Counted from the stretch's first letter, positions 1 through 8,163 are shown. The stretch is 24,078 bases of DNA from an uncultured Desulfovibrio sp. (GCA_900547595.1 URHE01000025.1:1-24078); one strand, 5' to 3'. A program made the numbers and translations. Notes: generated by a model not told the origin, from the letters alone.

Positions 1-217
1 GGCTCCCCCCCAGCCGCACATTCCCGGCAGCAGGCGGGCGCGTCCCGGCCGCGCAGCGCAGGAGCGTCGTCTTGCCGCTGCCGTTGGGGCCGAGCAGGAT
101 GACGTTCTCGCCCGGCCCCACCGCGAGGCTCACCGCCCGGAGCGCCGCCGCGCCGTCATAGGCCGCGTCCACGCCGTCCAGGACCAGCGGGGGAAAAGCC
201 GGCGCGGGCATATCCAT
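1..217 (-). CDS. btuD: Cobalamin-type ABC importer ATP-binding protein (5' part only)
   Basis: This is the N-terminal 72 codons of an ABC ATPase; the rest lies beyond base 1. Reading the minus strand, a short leader MDMPAPAF is followed by a typical FecE/BtuD beginning and a perfect Walker A motif, GPNGSGKTTLL, at about residues 44-54. The ATG at 217 overlaps the TGA of the upstream permease gene (TGATG), which implies translational coupling; a second ATG at 211 is possible. By family, the protein would hydrolyse ATP at the inner membrane to drive uptake through the partner permease. Substrate is inferred from the cobalamin riboswitch upstream of the operon, so vitamin B12 or a corrinoid is most likely. 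The Q-loop, signature and Walker B motifs are outside the window. Confidence 0.9.
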   Translation of the reverse strand, partial: MDMPAPAFPPLVLDGVDAAYDGAAALRAVSLAVGPGENVILLGPNGSGKTTLLRCAAGTRPPAAGNVRLGGS

Positions 218-1275
218 CAGCGCCGCCGCACCAGGAAGGCGAAAAACGGGCCGCCCAGAAGCGCAGTGACCACGCCCACCGGCAGTTCCCTGCCGCCGTC
301 AAGGACGCAGCGCGCCGCCACATCGGCCCAGAGCAGGAGCGTGCCGCCGCCCAGAAAGGCGCCCGCCAGCAGCGGCCCGTGCGCCGCGCCCATGAAGAGC
401 CGCAGGATATGCGGCACCACCAGACCCACAAAGCCGATGACTCCGGCCACGGCCACGCAGCCCGCCGTCATGCAGCTGGCCCCGGCCAGCAGCCAGAAGC
501 GCGCCCGTCCCACGGCAACGCCGAGGTGCGCGGCCTCCTCCCCGCCGAGGGCCAGCACATCCAGCCGCCGCCAGCCAAAGCCCACGCAGCAGAGGCCCGG
601 CACCAGCGCGGCCAGCAGAAGCGGCAGGCTCTCCCAGCCCCGGCCCTGAAACGAGCCCAGTATCCAGAAAACGATACTGGTGACGGATTCCTCGTTGAGC
701 GCCTTCACAAGCGCCACCAGCGCGCCCAGAAAGGCCGCCACGGCAATGCCCGCGAGGATGACGGTCTCCCGGCTGAAGGCGCCCTGTCCGCGCCCGAGCC
801 AGAGCGCCAGCGCCAGGGCGAGGAGCGCCCCCGCCATGGCGGCCCCGGCCACAAGGGCGGTATGCGTGAGGCCAAGCGCCGCGGCAAGGGCGCCCCCCAG
901 GGCGATGGCCAGGCTGGCGCCGCAGGCGGCGCCGGCGGAAATGCCCAGCGTGAAGGGGTCCGCCAGCGGGTTGCGCAAGACCCCCTGCAGGGCCACGCCG
1001 GCAACCCCCAATGCGCCGCCGCAGAGCAGGGCAAGGCAGACCCGCGCCAGCCGGATGCCGCCGACCACCAGAACGGGGACATCCTGCGCCCCTTCCCCGC
1101 TGCAAAACGCCCGGAGCGCGCGCATGACCGCCGCCGGTTCCAGCGGATACGGGCCGGGCAGGCAGGCCAGCGGCAGGGAACAGCACCAGACCAGCGCCAG
1201 CGCGGCAAGGACCGCGCGCGTGTGGCCGGCCATGCGGGAAAGGGAAGGGAGACGGGGGGAGGACGCCGCAGCCAT
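217..1275 (-). CDS. btuC: FecCD/BtuC-family ABC permease, probable corrinoid importer
   Basis: A 352-residue, very hydrophobic protein of the FecCD/BtuC family, matching the usual 330-350 residues and about ten membrane helices. Visible family motifs include RLARVCLALLCGGALGVAG near the N-terminus, LRNPLADPFTLGISAGA, and GFVGLVVPHILRLFMG followed by RELPVGVVTALLGGPFFAFL at the end. It would form the inner-membrane channel for substrate delivered by a periplasmic binding protein; no btuF-like gene is in the window. The reading frame stays open upstream to 1608, but that part is riboswitch and terminator sequence, so the ATG at 1275, about 50 nt after the terminator U-tract, was chosen. An ATG at 1233 is an alternative. 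Neither has a strong Shine-Dalgarno. Cobalamin specificity is inferred from the leader. Confidence 0.92.
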   Translation of the reverse strand: MAAASSPRLPSLSRMAGHTRAVLAALALVWCCSLPLACLPGPYPLEPAAVMRALRAFCSGEGAQDVPVLVVGGIRLARVCLALLCGGALGVAGVALQGVLRNPLADPFTLGISAGAACGASLAIALGGALAAALGLTHTALVAGAAMAGALLALALALWLGRGQGAFSRETVILAGIAVAAFLGALVALVKALNEESVTSIVFWILGSFQGRGWESLPLLLAALVPGLCCVGFGWRRLDVLALGGEEAAHLGVAVGRARFWLLAGASCMTAGCVAVAGVIGFVGLVVPHILRLFMGAAHGPLLAGAFLGGGTLLLWADVAARCVLDGGRELPVGVVTALLGGPFFAFLVRRR

Positions 1276-1324
1276 GCGCACCAGCCGGAAAATGCGGGAC
1301 GCGGCGCCGGACGCCGCGCCCCAG

Positions 1325-1376
1325 AAAAAAAAGGCCCCTTCCGCATCCGCGCCCTGTGGCGCGGCGGGAAGAGGCC
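1325..1376 (-). terminator. Intrinsic terminator in the btuC leader (riboswitch expression platform)
   Basis: On the minus strand, a 10-bp outer stem (GGCCTCTTCC with GGAAGGGGCC, one G-U pair) encloses a 7-bp inner stem (CCGCGCC with GGCGCGG, loop ACAG). Eight T residues (A-run 1325-1332 on the plus strand) follow immediately. It lies between the cobalamin aptamer and the btuC start, where a ligand-controlled terminator would be expected. Confidence 0.88.
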
Positions 1377-1502
1377 CGTATTTCCTCCGCCGATCCGGCA
1401 AAAACCCGTTGCCGGACGCATGCCGCCCCGCGGAACATTCCGCCGCGGCACATGGCGCAACCGCACCGGGGAAAAGGCCCCGGCGTTTCCGGCTGCGGGC
1501 AC

Positions 1503-1687
1503 GGCAGGTCTTCCGGCTCGATCCCCATGCTCCGGCCTTCCCGTTGCCAGTGGCGCGAAATGGAGCATGGTTGGCGGATCTCACGGCGGGTCCGCTCCCG
1601 CATTGCACGGGATTCCCTCTTCAGGGGCTCGCGGCCCCCTGGAGCCTCGCGCCCGGCTCTTCCCGGGCGGCGTGGCTGCCGTAACCT
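1503..1687 (-). ncRNA. Cobalamin riboswitch
   Basis: The minus strand carries the conserved core of the adenosylcobalamin riboswitch in order. First comes GGGAATCCCGTGCAATGCGG (around 1617-1598), matching the GGGAA..GGTG.AA..CC block. Next is GCGGACCCGCCGTGAGA, matching the GC.G.CCC.GC.ACTGT block. Then GCCACTG (1554-1548), GGGAAGGC, and finally the B12 box GAGCCGGAAGACCTGCC (1519-1503). The 5' limit is set from the predicted transcription start near 1687 and is approximate. Known riboswitches of this class repress corrinoid uptake or synthesis genes when cobalamin is bound. Here the terminator before btuC suggests transcriptional control. Confidence 0.93.
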
Positions 1688-1692
1688 CCGGC

Positions 1693-1721
1693 AATGTATG
1701 CGCCCGCGCCGCGCCTGTCAA
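1693..1721 (-). promoter_or_regulatory. Sigma-70 promoter of the riboswitch-btuCD unit
   Basis: On the minus strand a perfect TTGACA (1721-1716) is separated by exactly 17 bp from TACATT (1698-1693), placing the start of transcription near 1687. It sits downstream of the dehydrogenase stop at 1747, so btuCD has its own promoter. Confidence 0.85.
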
Positions 1722-1746
1722 TGAACAGCCGGAACGCGGCGGCGCG

Positions 1747-2676
1747 TCAGGCGGGCAGGCCCAGATCGCGCAGCAGATTGTCCACGGCCATGGAGCCCAT
1801 GAGGGCCACGGCCCCGGCAGTGGACGACGAGCAGTGCGAGCCCATGACCACATTGTCCAGCGTGTACCAGTCCGCATCGGCGGGCGGCTCCTGCGCGAAC
1901 ACATCCAGCCCGGCGCCGTAGATGCGCCCCTCGCGCAGGGCCGTCAGCAGGGCGGCTTCGTCCACCAGCCCGCCGCGCGCGGTATTGATGAGGACGGCGG
2001 TCTTTTTCATGGCGCCCAGCCGCCGCGCATCGATGATATTGCGCGTTTCGTCGTTGAGCAGGCAATGCAGGGTGATGAAGTCGCACTCGCGGCAAATGCG
2101 GTCGGCATCCGCGCGCTCGATCCCCTCGGCCACGGCAAAATCCTCATCCCACACGCTGTCGCTGGCGAGCACGCGCATGTCAAAGCCCCTGGCCCGGCGC
2201 GCCACGCGCCGCCCGATGGCCCCCAGACCGATGATGCCGAGCGTCTTGCCATGCACGTCAATGGACGTGATCTTGCTCCAGTCGCGCTCCCGGCAGCGGC
2301 GGTCGATATGCGCCACACGGCGCGCCACGGCAAGCATGAGGGCAAAGGCGTAATCGGCCACGGCATCGCTGTTGGCCCCCAGCGTGCGCGAGACCCTGAT
2401 GCCCCGCGTTTCGCAGGCGGCAAGGTCGATATTGTCAAGGCCCACGCCGTACTTGGCGATGGCCCTCAGCTTCGGCGCGGCGGCGAGGACTTCCGCATTC
2501 ATGGGGTCAACGCCGAGGATGACGCCCTCGCACGGCGCCAGCAGCGTCTTCATGGTCGCCTCGTCGAGGATGCCGCCCGTTTCGTTGCGGACGACCTCAA
2601 GCCCGGCGTCCCTGAGACGGTCGAAAAGCTCCGGATTGGCCTTGCCGAACGAACGCGGCGTCACAAGCACCTTCAC
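1747..2676 (-). CDS. D-2-hydroxyacid dehydrogenase (phosphoglycerate dehydrogenase-like)
   Basis: A 309-residue NAD-dependent D-isomer-specific 2-hydroxyacid dehydrogenase. The Rossmann motif GLGAIG is at residues 150-155. The catalytic set is R234 (in NTARGGLVDE), E263 (in AQEPP) and H281 (in GSHCSSST). The usual TPH-GG context of the histidine is replaced by SHCSSST. The GTG start at 2676 is preceded by AGGAG at good spacing. There is no C-terminal ACT domain, so it is shorter than full SerA. Substrate cannot be read from sequence; 3-phosphoglycerate, glyoxylate/hydroxypyruvate or another 2-keto acid are all possible. It stands alone, divergent from fliK and upstream of the separately promoted btuCD unit. 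Confidence 0.9.
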   Translation of the reverse strand: MKVLVTPRSFGKANPELFDRLRDAGLEVVRNETGGILDEATMKTLLAPCEGVILGVDPMNAEVLAAAPKLRAIAKYGVGLDNIDLAACETRGIRVSRTLGANSDAVADYAFALMLAVARRVAHIDRRCRERDWSKITSIDVHGKTLGIIGLGAIGRRVARRARGFDMRVLASDSVWDEDFAVAEGIERADADRICRECDFITLHCLLNDETRNIIDARRLGAMKKTAVLINTARGGLVDEAALLTALREGRIYGAGLDVFAQEPPADADWYTLDNVVMGSHCSSSTAGAVALMGSMAVDNLLRDLGLPA

Positions 2677-2886
2677 GGTCCACTCCTTTGGCTGCGCGCG
2701 CCGCCGTGACGGCGGCGGAATGCCACGCCCAAAACGGCGGCGCGCCTTCTCACGTTCCTGAAAAAGCCGCGCCCTGTCAACCGCGGCGGCGTGCGGCAGG
2801 TGTTGCCGGGAGGGGGCCGCCTCCCCGGCGCCCCATGCCCTGAAGTAGATTAGGAATTTCAATAGGTTGTCGGAAACTTTCGCAGC

Positions 2887-2902
2887 TGGAACACTCCTTG
2901 AA
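2887..2902 (+). promoter_or_regulatory. Possible sigma-54 promoter of fliK-flgD-flgE
   Basis: TGGAACACTCCTTGAA resembles the TGGCAC-N5-TTGCA consensus and lies 27 bp before the fliK start. The -24 GG is intact, but the -12 dinucleotide is GA instead of GC, so the call is tentative. A sigma-54 hook promoter would fit the clearer one at the flagellin gene. Confidence 0.45.
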
Positions 2903-2928
2903 TATCCTGGGGGCGCAAGGAGTGGACC

Positions 2929-4860
2929 ATGCAAATTCTGCCTACTGATTCCACACTGGGCTTTTTCGGAACTGCGGGCACCTCCGCCGACAGTGGCAAC
3001 AGCGACTTCATGCAGACCATGCAGAACGCCATGGACGCCGTGCGCGAGGGAAGCGAGGTTTCCGTGAGCGCGGCCCTTGAGGCCGACGCGGAGGCGGGCC
3101 GCCCGAGGGTGGAAAGCCCCTATACGCGCAGCACCACCGACGGCGTGACCTATACGCTCAGCGAAGTCTGCTTCACCAAGCAGGAACTGGCGGAACTGCG
3201 CGCCCAACTGCTCAGGGAGGGCGCGCCGGAGGAAAGCCTGCGCCAGTTCGACATTCTCGCCGACCAGCCCGACGGCGCCACCCTTGCCCAGGTGCTGGCG
3301 AGCCTCACCGGCGCGGCCTCCACGCCCACGCTGAATGAAGACGACGAGCATGCCATCATCGCCCTGCTCGACAAGGTCGACCCCACGGGCGATCTGGCCC
3401 AGGATGTGCTTGCCAAAATGCGCGAGGGCAACGGCGAGGCGGCGTTGGAGCTCATCAATCAGGGCTTTGCCAGGCTCGACCCCGGCGCCACCATTGAAAT
3501 CGACGTCAGCGAGGCCCTGGCCCTGGGGCGCGGCCTTGGGCTGGACAACGGCAGCCTCATGGTCCTGGGCGCCAATTTCGGCGGCTTCGCGGCCCTGCGC
3601 GTGAACGCCGAACAGTTCGGCAATCTCATGGCCCCGGCCACCAACAAGCTCATGCAGGACAAGGCCAATCAGGAAAAGCTCGACGCGGCTCTGGAAAAGA
3701 CGCTCAAGCCCGTCATCAGCAAGGCCCGCGACCGCATGGAAAAGGAAAAGGCCGCCGGCGAACGGCAAAGCCGCCGCGTGGAGCAAAGCCGCATCCTCAT
3801 TGACCGCACCGTGCAGGAGCGCAGCCGGGACATCATCGACAGCACGCTGGATTCCGGCGCCGGAACCCAGGCGCGCGCCACGGACGCGGCCAGGGAAAGC
3901 GCGGCGGTGAGCCGCAAGCGCGATGGCAGCCAGAGCGCCATGGCGGGCCCAGCGGGCAAGGACGACAAGAGCGCGCGCCGCGACGCCGACGACCGGACGG
4001 CGGCATCCCGGCAGGCCGCAACGGCGGAACGCGCGGAAGTCGCTTCCGCCCCGCGGCGCGAAGCGAACGGCGCCACGGAAAGCGCCGGACGCGCGGCCGC
4101 CGCCAATGCCGAAGCGGCCCGCAACGGCTCCCCCATGACGGACGCGCGGGACGATACGCGGAACAACGGCGCGGAAGACGCCCCGGCCCGCGAGAACAGG
4201 GACGGCAAAAATCAGGAATGGAACGAGCTGCTCGGCAAGGTGGAGGCGCGCGCCACGGCGGCCGCGCCGCAGACCACCACGGCGGCCAACGGCTCCATCC
4301 TCTATTCCATGCTCCAGACCGGGCAAAATGTTCCCGATGCCGCCCCCGCGCAGGACATGGGCCAGATGCCCCAGATTTCCCGCCAGGTGGCACAGCAGGT
4401 GGAACAGGGCATGCTCCAGGCCCTGCGCGACGGCGGCACGCGCCTTGACCTCCAGCTCCATCCGCAGGAGCTGGGCGCGCTGACCATCACCCTTGTGGCG
4501 CGCAACGGCGAGGTGAGCGCCCAGATCCGCTCCGAAAAGAGCGAGACCGCCGAGATGATGAGCCGCCAGCTGGACGCCATCCGCATCAATCTTGAGCAGC
4601 AGGGCATCAAGGTGGACAAGATCGAGGTCCAGCTGGAAAATCCTGCCGACCAGGGCGGCTCCGACCTCTGGCAGGACCTCGGCCAGCACAACGCCAGGCA
4701 GGAAGAAGATGCCCGCCGGGAAGAGCTCGCCCGCTTCCGCAATCTCGCAACAGTGCGGAACAACAGCAGAAATTCTGAAGAATCCGTTTTGGAACAGCCT
4801 GTGCATATTCCGGGTCAAACGGCAAGATATGCAGGGCAGGCCATGCACATAGTGGCATAA
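2929..4860 (+). CDS. fliK: Flagellar hook-length control protein FliK
   Basis: A 643-residue protein whose C-terminal third carries the Flg_hook domain. The recognisable core is LDLQLHPQELGALTITL followed by VSAQIRSEKSETAEMMSRQL and LEQQGIKVDKIEVQL (about residues 505-570). The middle (about 250-430) is rich in Ala, Arg, Asp and Glu and looks disordered, as expected for a secreted molecular ruler. FliK is exported by the flagellar type III apparatus and switches it from hook to filament substrates when the hook is complete. The ATG at 2929 has AAGGAG at a good distance. flgD follows after 22 bp, so fliK, flgD and flgE form one hook-assembly operon. Confidence 0.9.
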   Translation: MQILPTDSTLGFFGTAGTSADSGNSDFMQTMQNAMDAVREGSEVSVSAALEADAEAGRPRVESPYTRSTTDGVTYTLSEVCFTKQELAELRAQLLREGAPEESLRQFDILADQPDGATLAQVLASLTGAASTPTLNEDDEHAIIALLDKVDPTGDLAQDVLAKMREGNGEAALELINQGFARLDPGATIEIDVSEALALGRGLGLDNGSLMVLGANFGGFAALRVNAEQFGNLMAPATNKLMQDKANQEKLDAALEKTLKPVISKARDRMEKEKAAGERQSRRVEQSRILIDRTVQERSRDIIDSTLDSGAGTQARATDAARESAAVSRKRDGSQSAMAGPAGKDDKSARRDADDRTAASRQAATAERAEVASAPRREANGATESAGRAAAANAEAARNGSPMTDARDDTRNNGAEDAPARENRDGKNQEWNELLGKVEARATAAAPQTTTAANGSILYSMLQTGQNVPDAAPAQDMGQMPQISRQVAQQVEQGMLQALRDGGTRLDLQLHPQELGALTITLVARNGEVSAQIRSEKSETAEMMSRQLDAIRINLEQQGIKVDKIEVQLENPADQGGSDLWQDLGQHNARQEEDARREELARFRNLATVRNNSRNSEESVLEQPVHIPGQTARYAGQAMHIVA

Positions 4861-4882
4861 GCCTCCCGGAACGGAGAAGACC

Positions 4883-5737
4883 ATGTCGAGCATCACGCAA
4901 GCCCTGAACCAGACCAACAACGAGTTCAATGCCGCCCTGTCCAAGCAGAAGGGCAGCAATCTGGACAAGGACTCGTTCATGCTGCTCCTGGTCACCCAGT
5001 TCAAGTATCAGGACCCGCTGAACCCGATGGAAGACAAGGAATTCATCGCCCAGATGGCGCAGTTCTCCAGCCTTGAGCAGCTCATGAACCTGAACACGAG
5101 CATGGAGGACCTGACCACCGCCACCAACAACCAGCAGATGATCAACGCCACGTCCTACATCGGCAAGCTCGTGAGCGTGTCCGGCAACACCATCGGCAAG
5201 GCCACGACCACCAATGCCGAGGGCAAAAAGGAAACCACCGTCAGCACCTTCCGCTATGCCTTTGGCGACAATGTGGTCAAGGGCACCCTGAGCGTGAAGG
5301 ACGCCAACGGCAACACCGTCTATACGGAAGACCTCGCCGGCAAGCAGGCGGGCACCACCTTCGAGTTCAACTGGAACGGCAAGATGGGCAATCTCCTGGA
5401 CGCCCCGGACGGCGTGTACACCGTGTCGCTCGCCGCCTTCAACGCCAAGGGCGAGGCCGTGCTTTCCGACCAGGTGGTGGACGCCACGGTGACGGGCGTG
5501 GTCAACAACGAAGGCACGGTCTATCTCGGCATGGACGGCGGCCAGCTGCTCGCCCTCGCCAATGTGCGCCAGGTCACCACGCCCAAGGTCAAGGAAACGA
5601 CCGACGGCACCACGGGTGACGAAGGCAACAAGGACGAGGAAAACAAGGACGAAGGTTCCGGTTCGGGCGAAGGCTCCGGCAAGTCCTCCGGCGAAACGCC
5701 CGGCAACGGCGGGACGGATCAGGCCAGGGCCGCGTAA
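4883..5737 (+). CDS. flgD: Flagellar hook assembly scaffold FlgD
   Basis: A 284-residue FlgD with the diagnostic N-terminal block DKDSFMLLLVTQFKYQDPLN then PMEDKEFIAQMAQFSSLEQ (about residues 30-70). This is followed by an Ig-like/FlgD domain ending near TVYLGMDGGQLLALANVRQV. FlgD caps the growing hook and promotes FlgE assembly. The last 50 or so residues are an acidic, Gly/Ser/Thr-rich tail (KVKETTDGTTGDEGNKDEEN and onward) not needed in ordinary FlgD proteins. The start has GGAG eleven bases upstream. It is second in the fliK-flgD-flgE operon. Confidence 0.94.
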   Translation: MSSITQALNQTNNEFNAALSKQKGSNLDKDSFMLLLVTQFKYQDPLNPMEDKEFIAQMAQFSSLEQLMNLNTSMEDLTTATNNQQMINATSYIGKLVSVSGNTIGKATTTNAEGKKETTVSTFRYAFGDNVVKGTLSVKDANGNTVYTEDLAGKQAGTTFEFNWNGKMGNLLDAPDGVYTVSLAAFNAKGEAVLSDQVVDATVTGVVNNEGTVYLGMDGGQLLALANVRQVTTPKVKETTDGTTGDEGNKDEENKDEGSGSGEGSGKSSGETPGNGGTDQARAA

Positions 5738-5825
5738 ACGGCAGCTATCCCGGCGGATTACCGCCACAAGATAAAGAAACCGCGCTACTATCCCAACGGC
5801 GCACACAGTTCAAACGGAGGAAGTC

Positions 5826-8036
5826 ATGGGTCTTTCAGCCAGCATGTGGACCAGCGTTTCGGGCCTGCTCGCTCACGGCAACAAGATGAACGTGGTGGGC
5901 AACAATATCGCCAACGTCAGCACCATCGGCTTCAAGAGCCAGCGCATGGACTTCAACGACTATCTGTACATCAACGGCGGCTCCACCAGCGGCCCGGTGC
6001 AGATCGGCGCGGGCGTGGCCACCTACGCGGTGCTGGGCGACTTTTCGCAGGGCTCGCTGGAATCCACCAATTCCGTCACTGACGTGGCCATCGACGGCGA
6101 AGGCTTTTTCAAGGTGCGCAAGCCCAATACGGACCAGATGTACTACACCCGCGCGGGCGACTTCTACTTCAACGCCGACCGCCAGCTCCAGAACCCCGAA
6201 GGCTACCGCCTCCAGGGCTGGAAGGTGGACAACTCCACGCGCCTGACCTTCAAGAGCGAGTCCATCAACCTGGGCAAGGACAAGACCAACGAGTCCGCCT
6301 TTGTGGGCACGGGCACGCCGCAGGACATCGTGCTGGATTCCTGGTATCTGGAGCCGCAGCGCACCACCAACGTCAGCTTCACCATGGGCCTGACCAGCGA
6401 CAGTCGCGGCGACCGCTCCACCAGCGACACCTCCCCCATGACAGCCCTCTTCGACCAGTGGGACGCCTCCAAGAACCCGCCCATGGCCGACACGTCCTTC
6501 GCCACGCACTCGCCCATCAAGGTTTACGACGAAGGCGGCAACGCCCACACCCTCACGGTCTATTACGACCAGGTGGCGGCCAAGCAGGTGGACTCCAACG
6601 GCAACATCGTCTACGAGATCGAGGGCCTGCCCGCGGGCTACACGGTGTATGAATACTGCGTGACCATTCCGCCGGAAGAGGACATGCGCAGCTTCGGCGG
6701 CAAGGGCTATGATGAAACAACCAACACTTGGACCGACAAGGAACCCACCAAGTTCTACAATGACCCCGTTGCCGGAACCAACAAGTACGCGGGCATGCTC
6801 ATGACCGGCCATCTGATCTTCGACGCCGCGGGCAACCTGGTCAACCAGACGGCCTATACCTACGGCGCCAATGACGAACCGGGCGACCTCAACCAGTGCA
6901 ATCTGCCGCCGGAGGAACTCTCAAGCTGGCACTCGACCAAATTTTCCAGCAACGGGCTGCCCACCTTCTGCGCCAACTTCACGGGCCAGCCGCTGGCCAA
7001 CAGCGTGAGCGAGACGATCTCTCCCACCCAGTCCCAGGCGCAGGACTATATCATCGAGCTGGATTTCGGCCTGCGCAACCTGGGCAACTGGGACAATGCC
7101 GGCACCCTGGCCGAACTGCGCGGCATGGAAAGTGACCCCCAGCCGGTAACGGTCAAGGTTTCGCCCACACCCAAGGCCGTCCATGATGGGCCGGAGTATG
7201 CTTGGCACACGGCAGACGAGGTATGGATAGATAAGGCTGGCGTTGCCGCGGATATGCCGCCCAACCCCGATGTAGTCCTTGAGCTTGAGGTACCGACAGG
7301 TAGCGGCAATTGGGAAACCGTCACAGACGAGAATGGGAAACTCAAGGCGGGCGTTGACCCCAATGGGCCTTTCAAAATCAAGACCACGGGCCAATTTGTA
7401 CCTTCGAACACGCTCAAGCGCCTCAAGGAACTTAATATAACGCAGCTGACGGATACCAGCACGAATCCTCCCAAGCAAGTGGGTTTCGACCCCACAACAG
7501 GCAGGATTGATGGCGATGCAAAAGGCCCCTTCACCTATGAAGATACGGTCACTTCCCGCACCATCAACTACAACAATGACGTGTCCAAGTACGACGACCC
7601 CATGAAGACCGATAACGCCAGCTCCGCGGGCGCCTCCAGCTACATCACGCAGGACTCACAGGCCAACGGCTACCCATCGGGCATACTTTCGGGCACCAAT
7701 ATCGACAACGCGGGCGTGGTCTATGGCTACTACGACAACGGCGAGACCATCCCCCTCTACCAGATCGCCCTCTATGACTTCCACAACAAGCAGGGCCTGC
7801 GGCGCGAGGGCGGCAACCTCTACGGCCAGACCAAGGAATCGGGCGAAGCCCGCCAGGGCGTGGCCGGCGACAACGGCTTCGGCGTGACCCGGGCCTACAA
7901 TATCGAAGGCTCCAATGTGGACCTGAGCCGCGAATTCGTGAACATGATCACCACCCAGCGCGGCTTCCAGGCCAACTCCAAGGGCATCACCACGGTCGAC
8001 ACCATGCTGGAGACCGTCATCGGCATGAAGCGTTAG
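5826..8036 (+). CDS. flgE: Flagellar hook protein FlgE
   Basis: A 736-residue hook subunit, long for FlgE. The N-terminus (SASMWTSVSGLLAHGNKMNV then VGNNIANVSTIGFKSQR) and the C-terminus (REFVNMITTQRGFQANSKGI then TTVDTMLETVIGMKR) are the conserved D0 coiled-coil segments that pack inside the hook. The central part is expanded and would form surface domains. Within it, residues about 440-580 (7141-7565) use many AT-ending codons such as GTA, ATA, ACA, GAT and CCT, unlike the flanks. A strong GGAGG lies before the ATG. The gene is 88 bp after flgD and is followed by strong hairpins. Confidence 0.95.
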   Translation: MGLSASMWTSVSGLLAHGNKMNVVGNNIANVSTIGFKSQRMDFNDYLYINGGSTSGPVQIGAGVATYAVLGDFSQGSLESTNSVTDVAIDGEGFFKVRKPNTDQMYYTRAGDFYFNADRQLQNPEGYRLQGWKVDNSTRLTFKSESINLGKDKTNESAFVGTGTPQDIVLDSWYLEPQRTTNVSFTMGLTSDSRGDRSTSDTSPMTALFDQWDASKNPPMADTSFATHSPIKVYDEGGNAHTLTVYYDQVAAKQVDSNGNIVYEIEGLPAGYTVYEYCVTIPPEEDMRSFGGKGYDETTNTWTDKEPTKFYNDPVAGTNKYAGMLMTGHLIFDAAGNLVNQTAYTYGANDEPGDLNQCNLPPEELSSWHSTKFSSNGLPTFCANFTGQPLANSVSETISPTQSQAQDYIIELDFGLRNLGNWDNAGTLAELRGMESDPQPVTVKVSPTPKAVHDGPEYAWHTADEVWIDKAGVAADMPPNPDVVLELEVPTGSGNWETVTDENGKLKAGVDPNGPFKIKTTGQFVPSNTLKRLKELNITQLTDTSTNPPKQVGFDPTTGRIDGDAKGPFTYEDTVTSRTINYNNDVSKYDDPMKTDNASSAGASSYITQDSQANGYPSGILSGTNIDNAGVVYGYYDNGETIPLYQIALYDFHNKQGLRREGGNLYGQTKESGEARQGVAGDNGFGVTRAYNIEGSNVDLSREFVNMITTQRGFQANSKGITTVDTMLETVIGMKR

Positions 8037-8051
8037 GCATAGTTCCGGACA

Positions 8052-8084
8052 GGCGCGCCCCCGGAGTGGTTCCCCGGGCGCGCC
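8052..8084 (+). terminator. GC-rich hairpin after flgE
   Basis: GGCGCGCCC (8052-8060) pairs perfectly with GGGCGCGCC (8076-8084), only 16 bp after the flgE stop. No U-tract follows. It may act as a 3' stability hairpin or part of termination together with the next hairpin. Confidence 0.5.
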
Positions 8085-8127
8085 GCGGCGAAGGGATAGC
8101 GCCGTTTTCCGGCTTTCTCCGCAGACG

Positions 8128-8156
8128 AAACGCCGCCCCGCAAGGGGCGGCGTTTT
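8128..8156. terminator. Bidirectional-type intrinsic terminator after flgE
   Basis: AAACGCCGCCCC and GGGGCGGCGTTT form a perfect 12-bp stem around a GCAA tetraloop, with a T-run (8153-8156) on the 3' side and an A-run on the 5' side. This is the likely end of the hook operon transcript. Its 3' part is contained in the 30-bp repeat that recurs at 8251. Confidence 0.75.
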
Positions 8157-8163
8157 GCCGTTG
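8134..8163 (+). repeat. 30-bp palindromic direct repeat, copy 1
   Basis: Thirty bases starting CGCCCCGCAAGGGGCGG and ending TTTTGCCGTTG are identical at 8134-8163 and 8251-8280. Each contains a GCAA-loop hairpin and a T-run. Between the copies lie further inverted repeats (TGCCGTTG 8156-8163 with CAACGGCA 8174-8181; CGAAACTCCG 8183-8192 with CGGAGTTTCG 8227-8236). Confidence 0.9.

Noticed and set aside
1381..1395. GGAGG on the minus strand inside the btuC leader as a ribosome site
   Set aside because: No ATG, GTG or TTG lies at a suitable distance in the btuC frame, and the site is upstream of the terminator.
379..2709. Long plus-strand open frame over the btuC and dehydrogenase region
   Set aside because: It is antisense to two clear genes and to the riboswitch; its product is low-complexity Arg/Gly/Ala/Gln-rich sequence with no family pattern. 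GC-rich DNA makes such frames by chance.
2677..5004. Minus-strand frame continuing upstream of the dehydrogenase across fliK
   Set aside because: Only the last 309 residues match a protein family; the rest is antisense to fliK and flgD. The GTG at 2676 with AGGAG is the true start.
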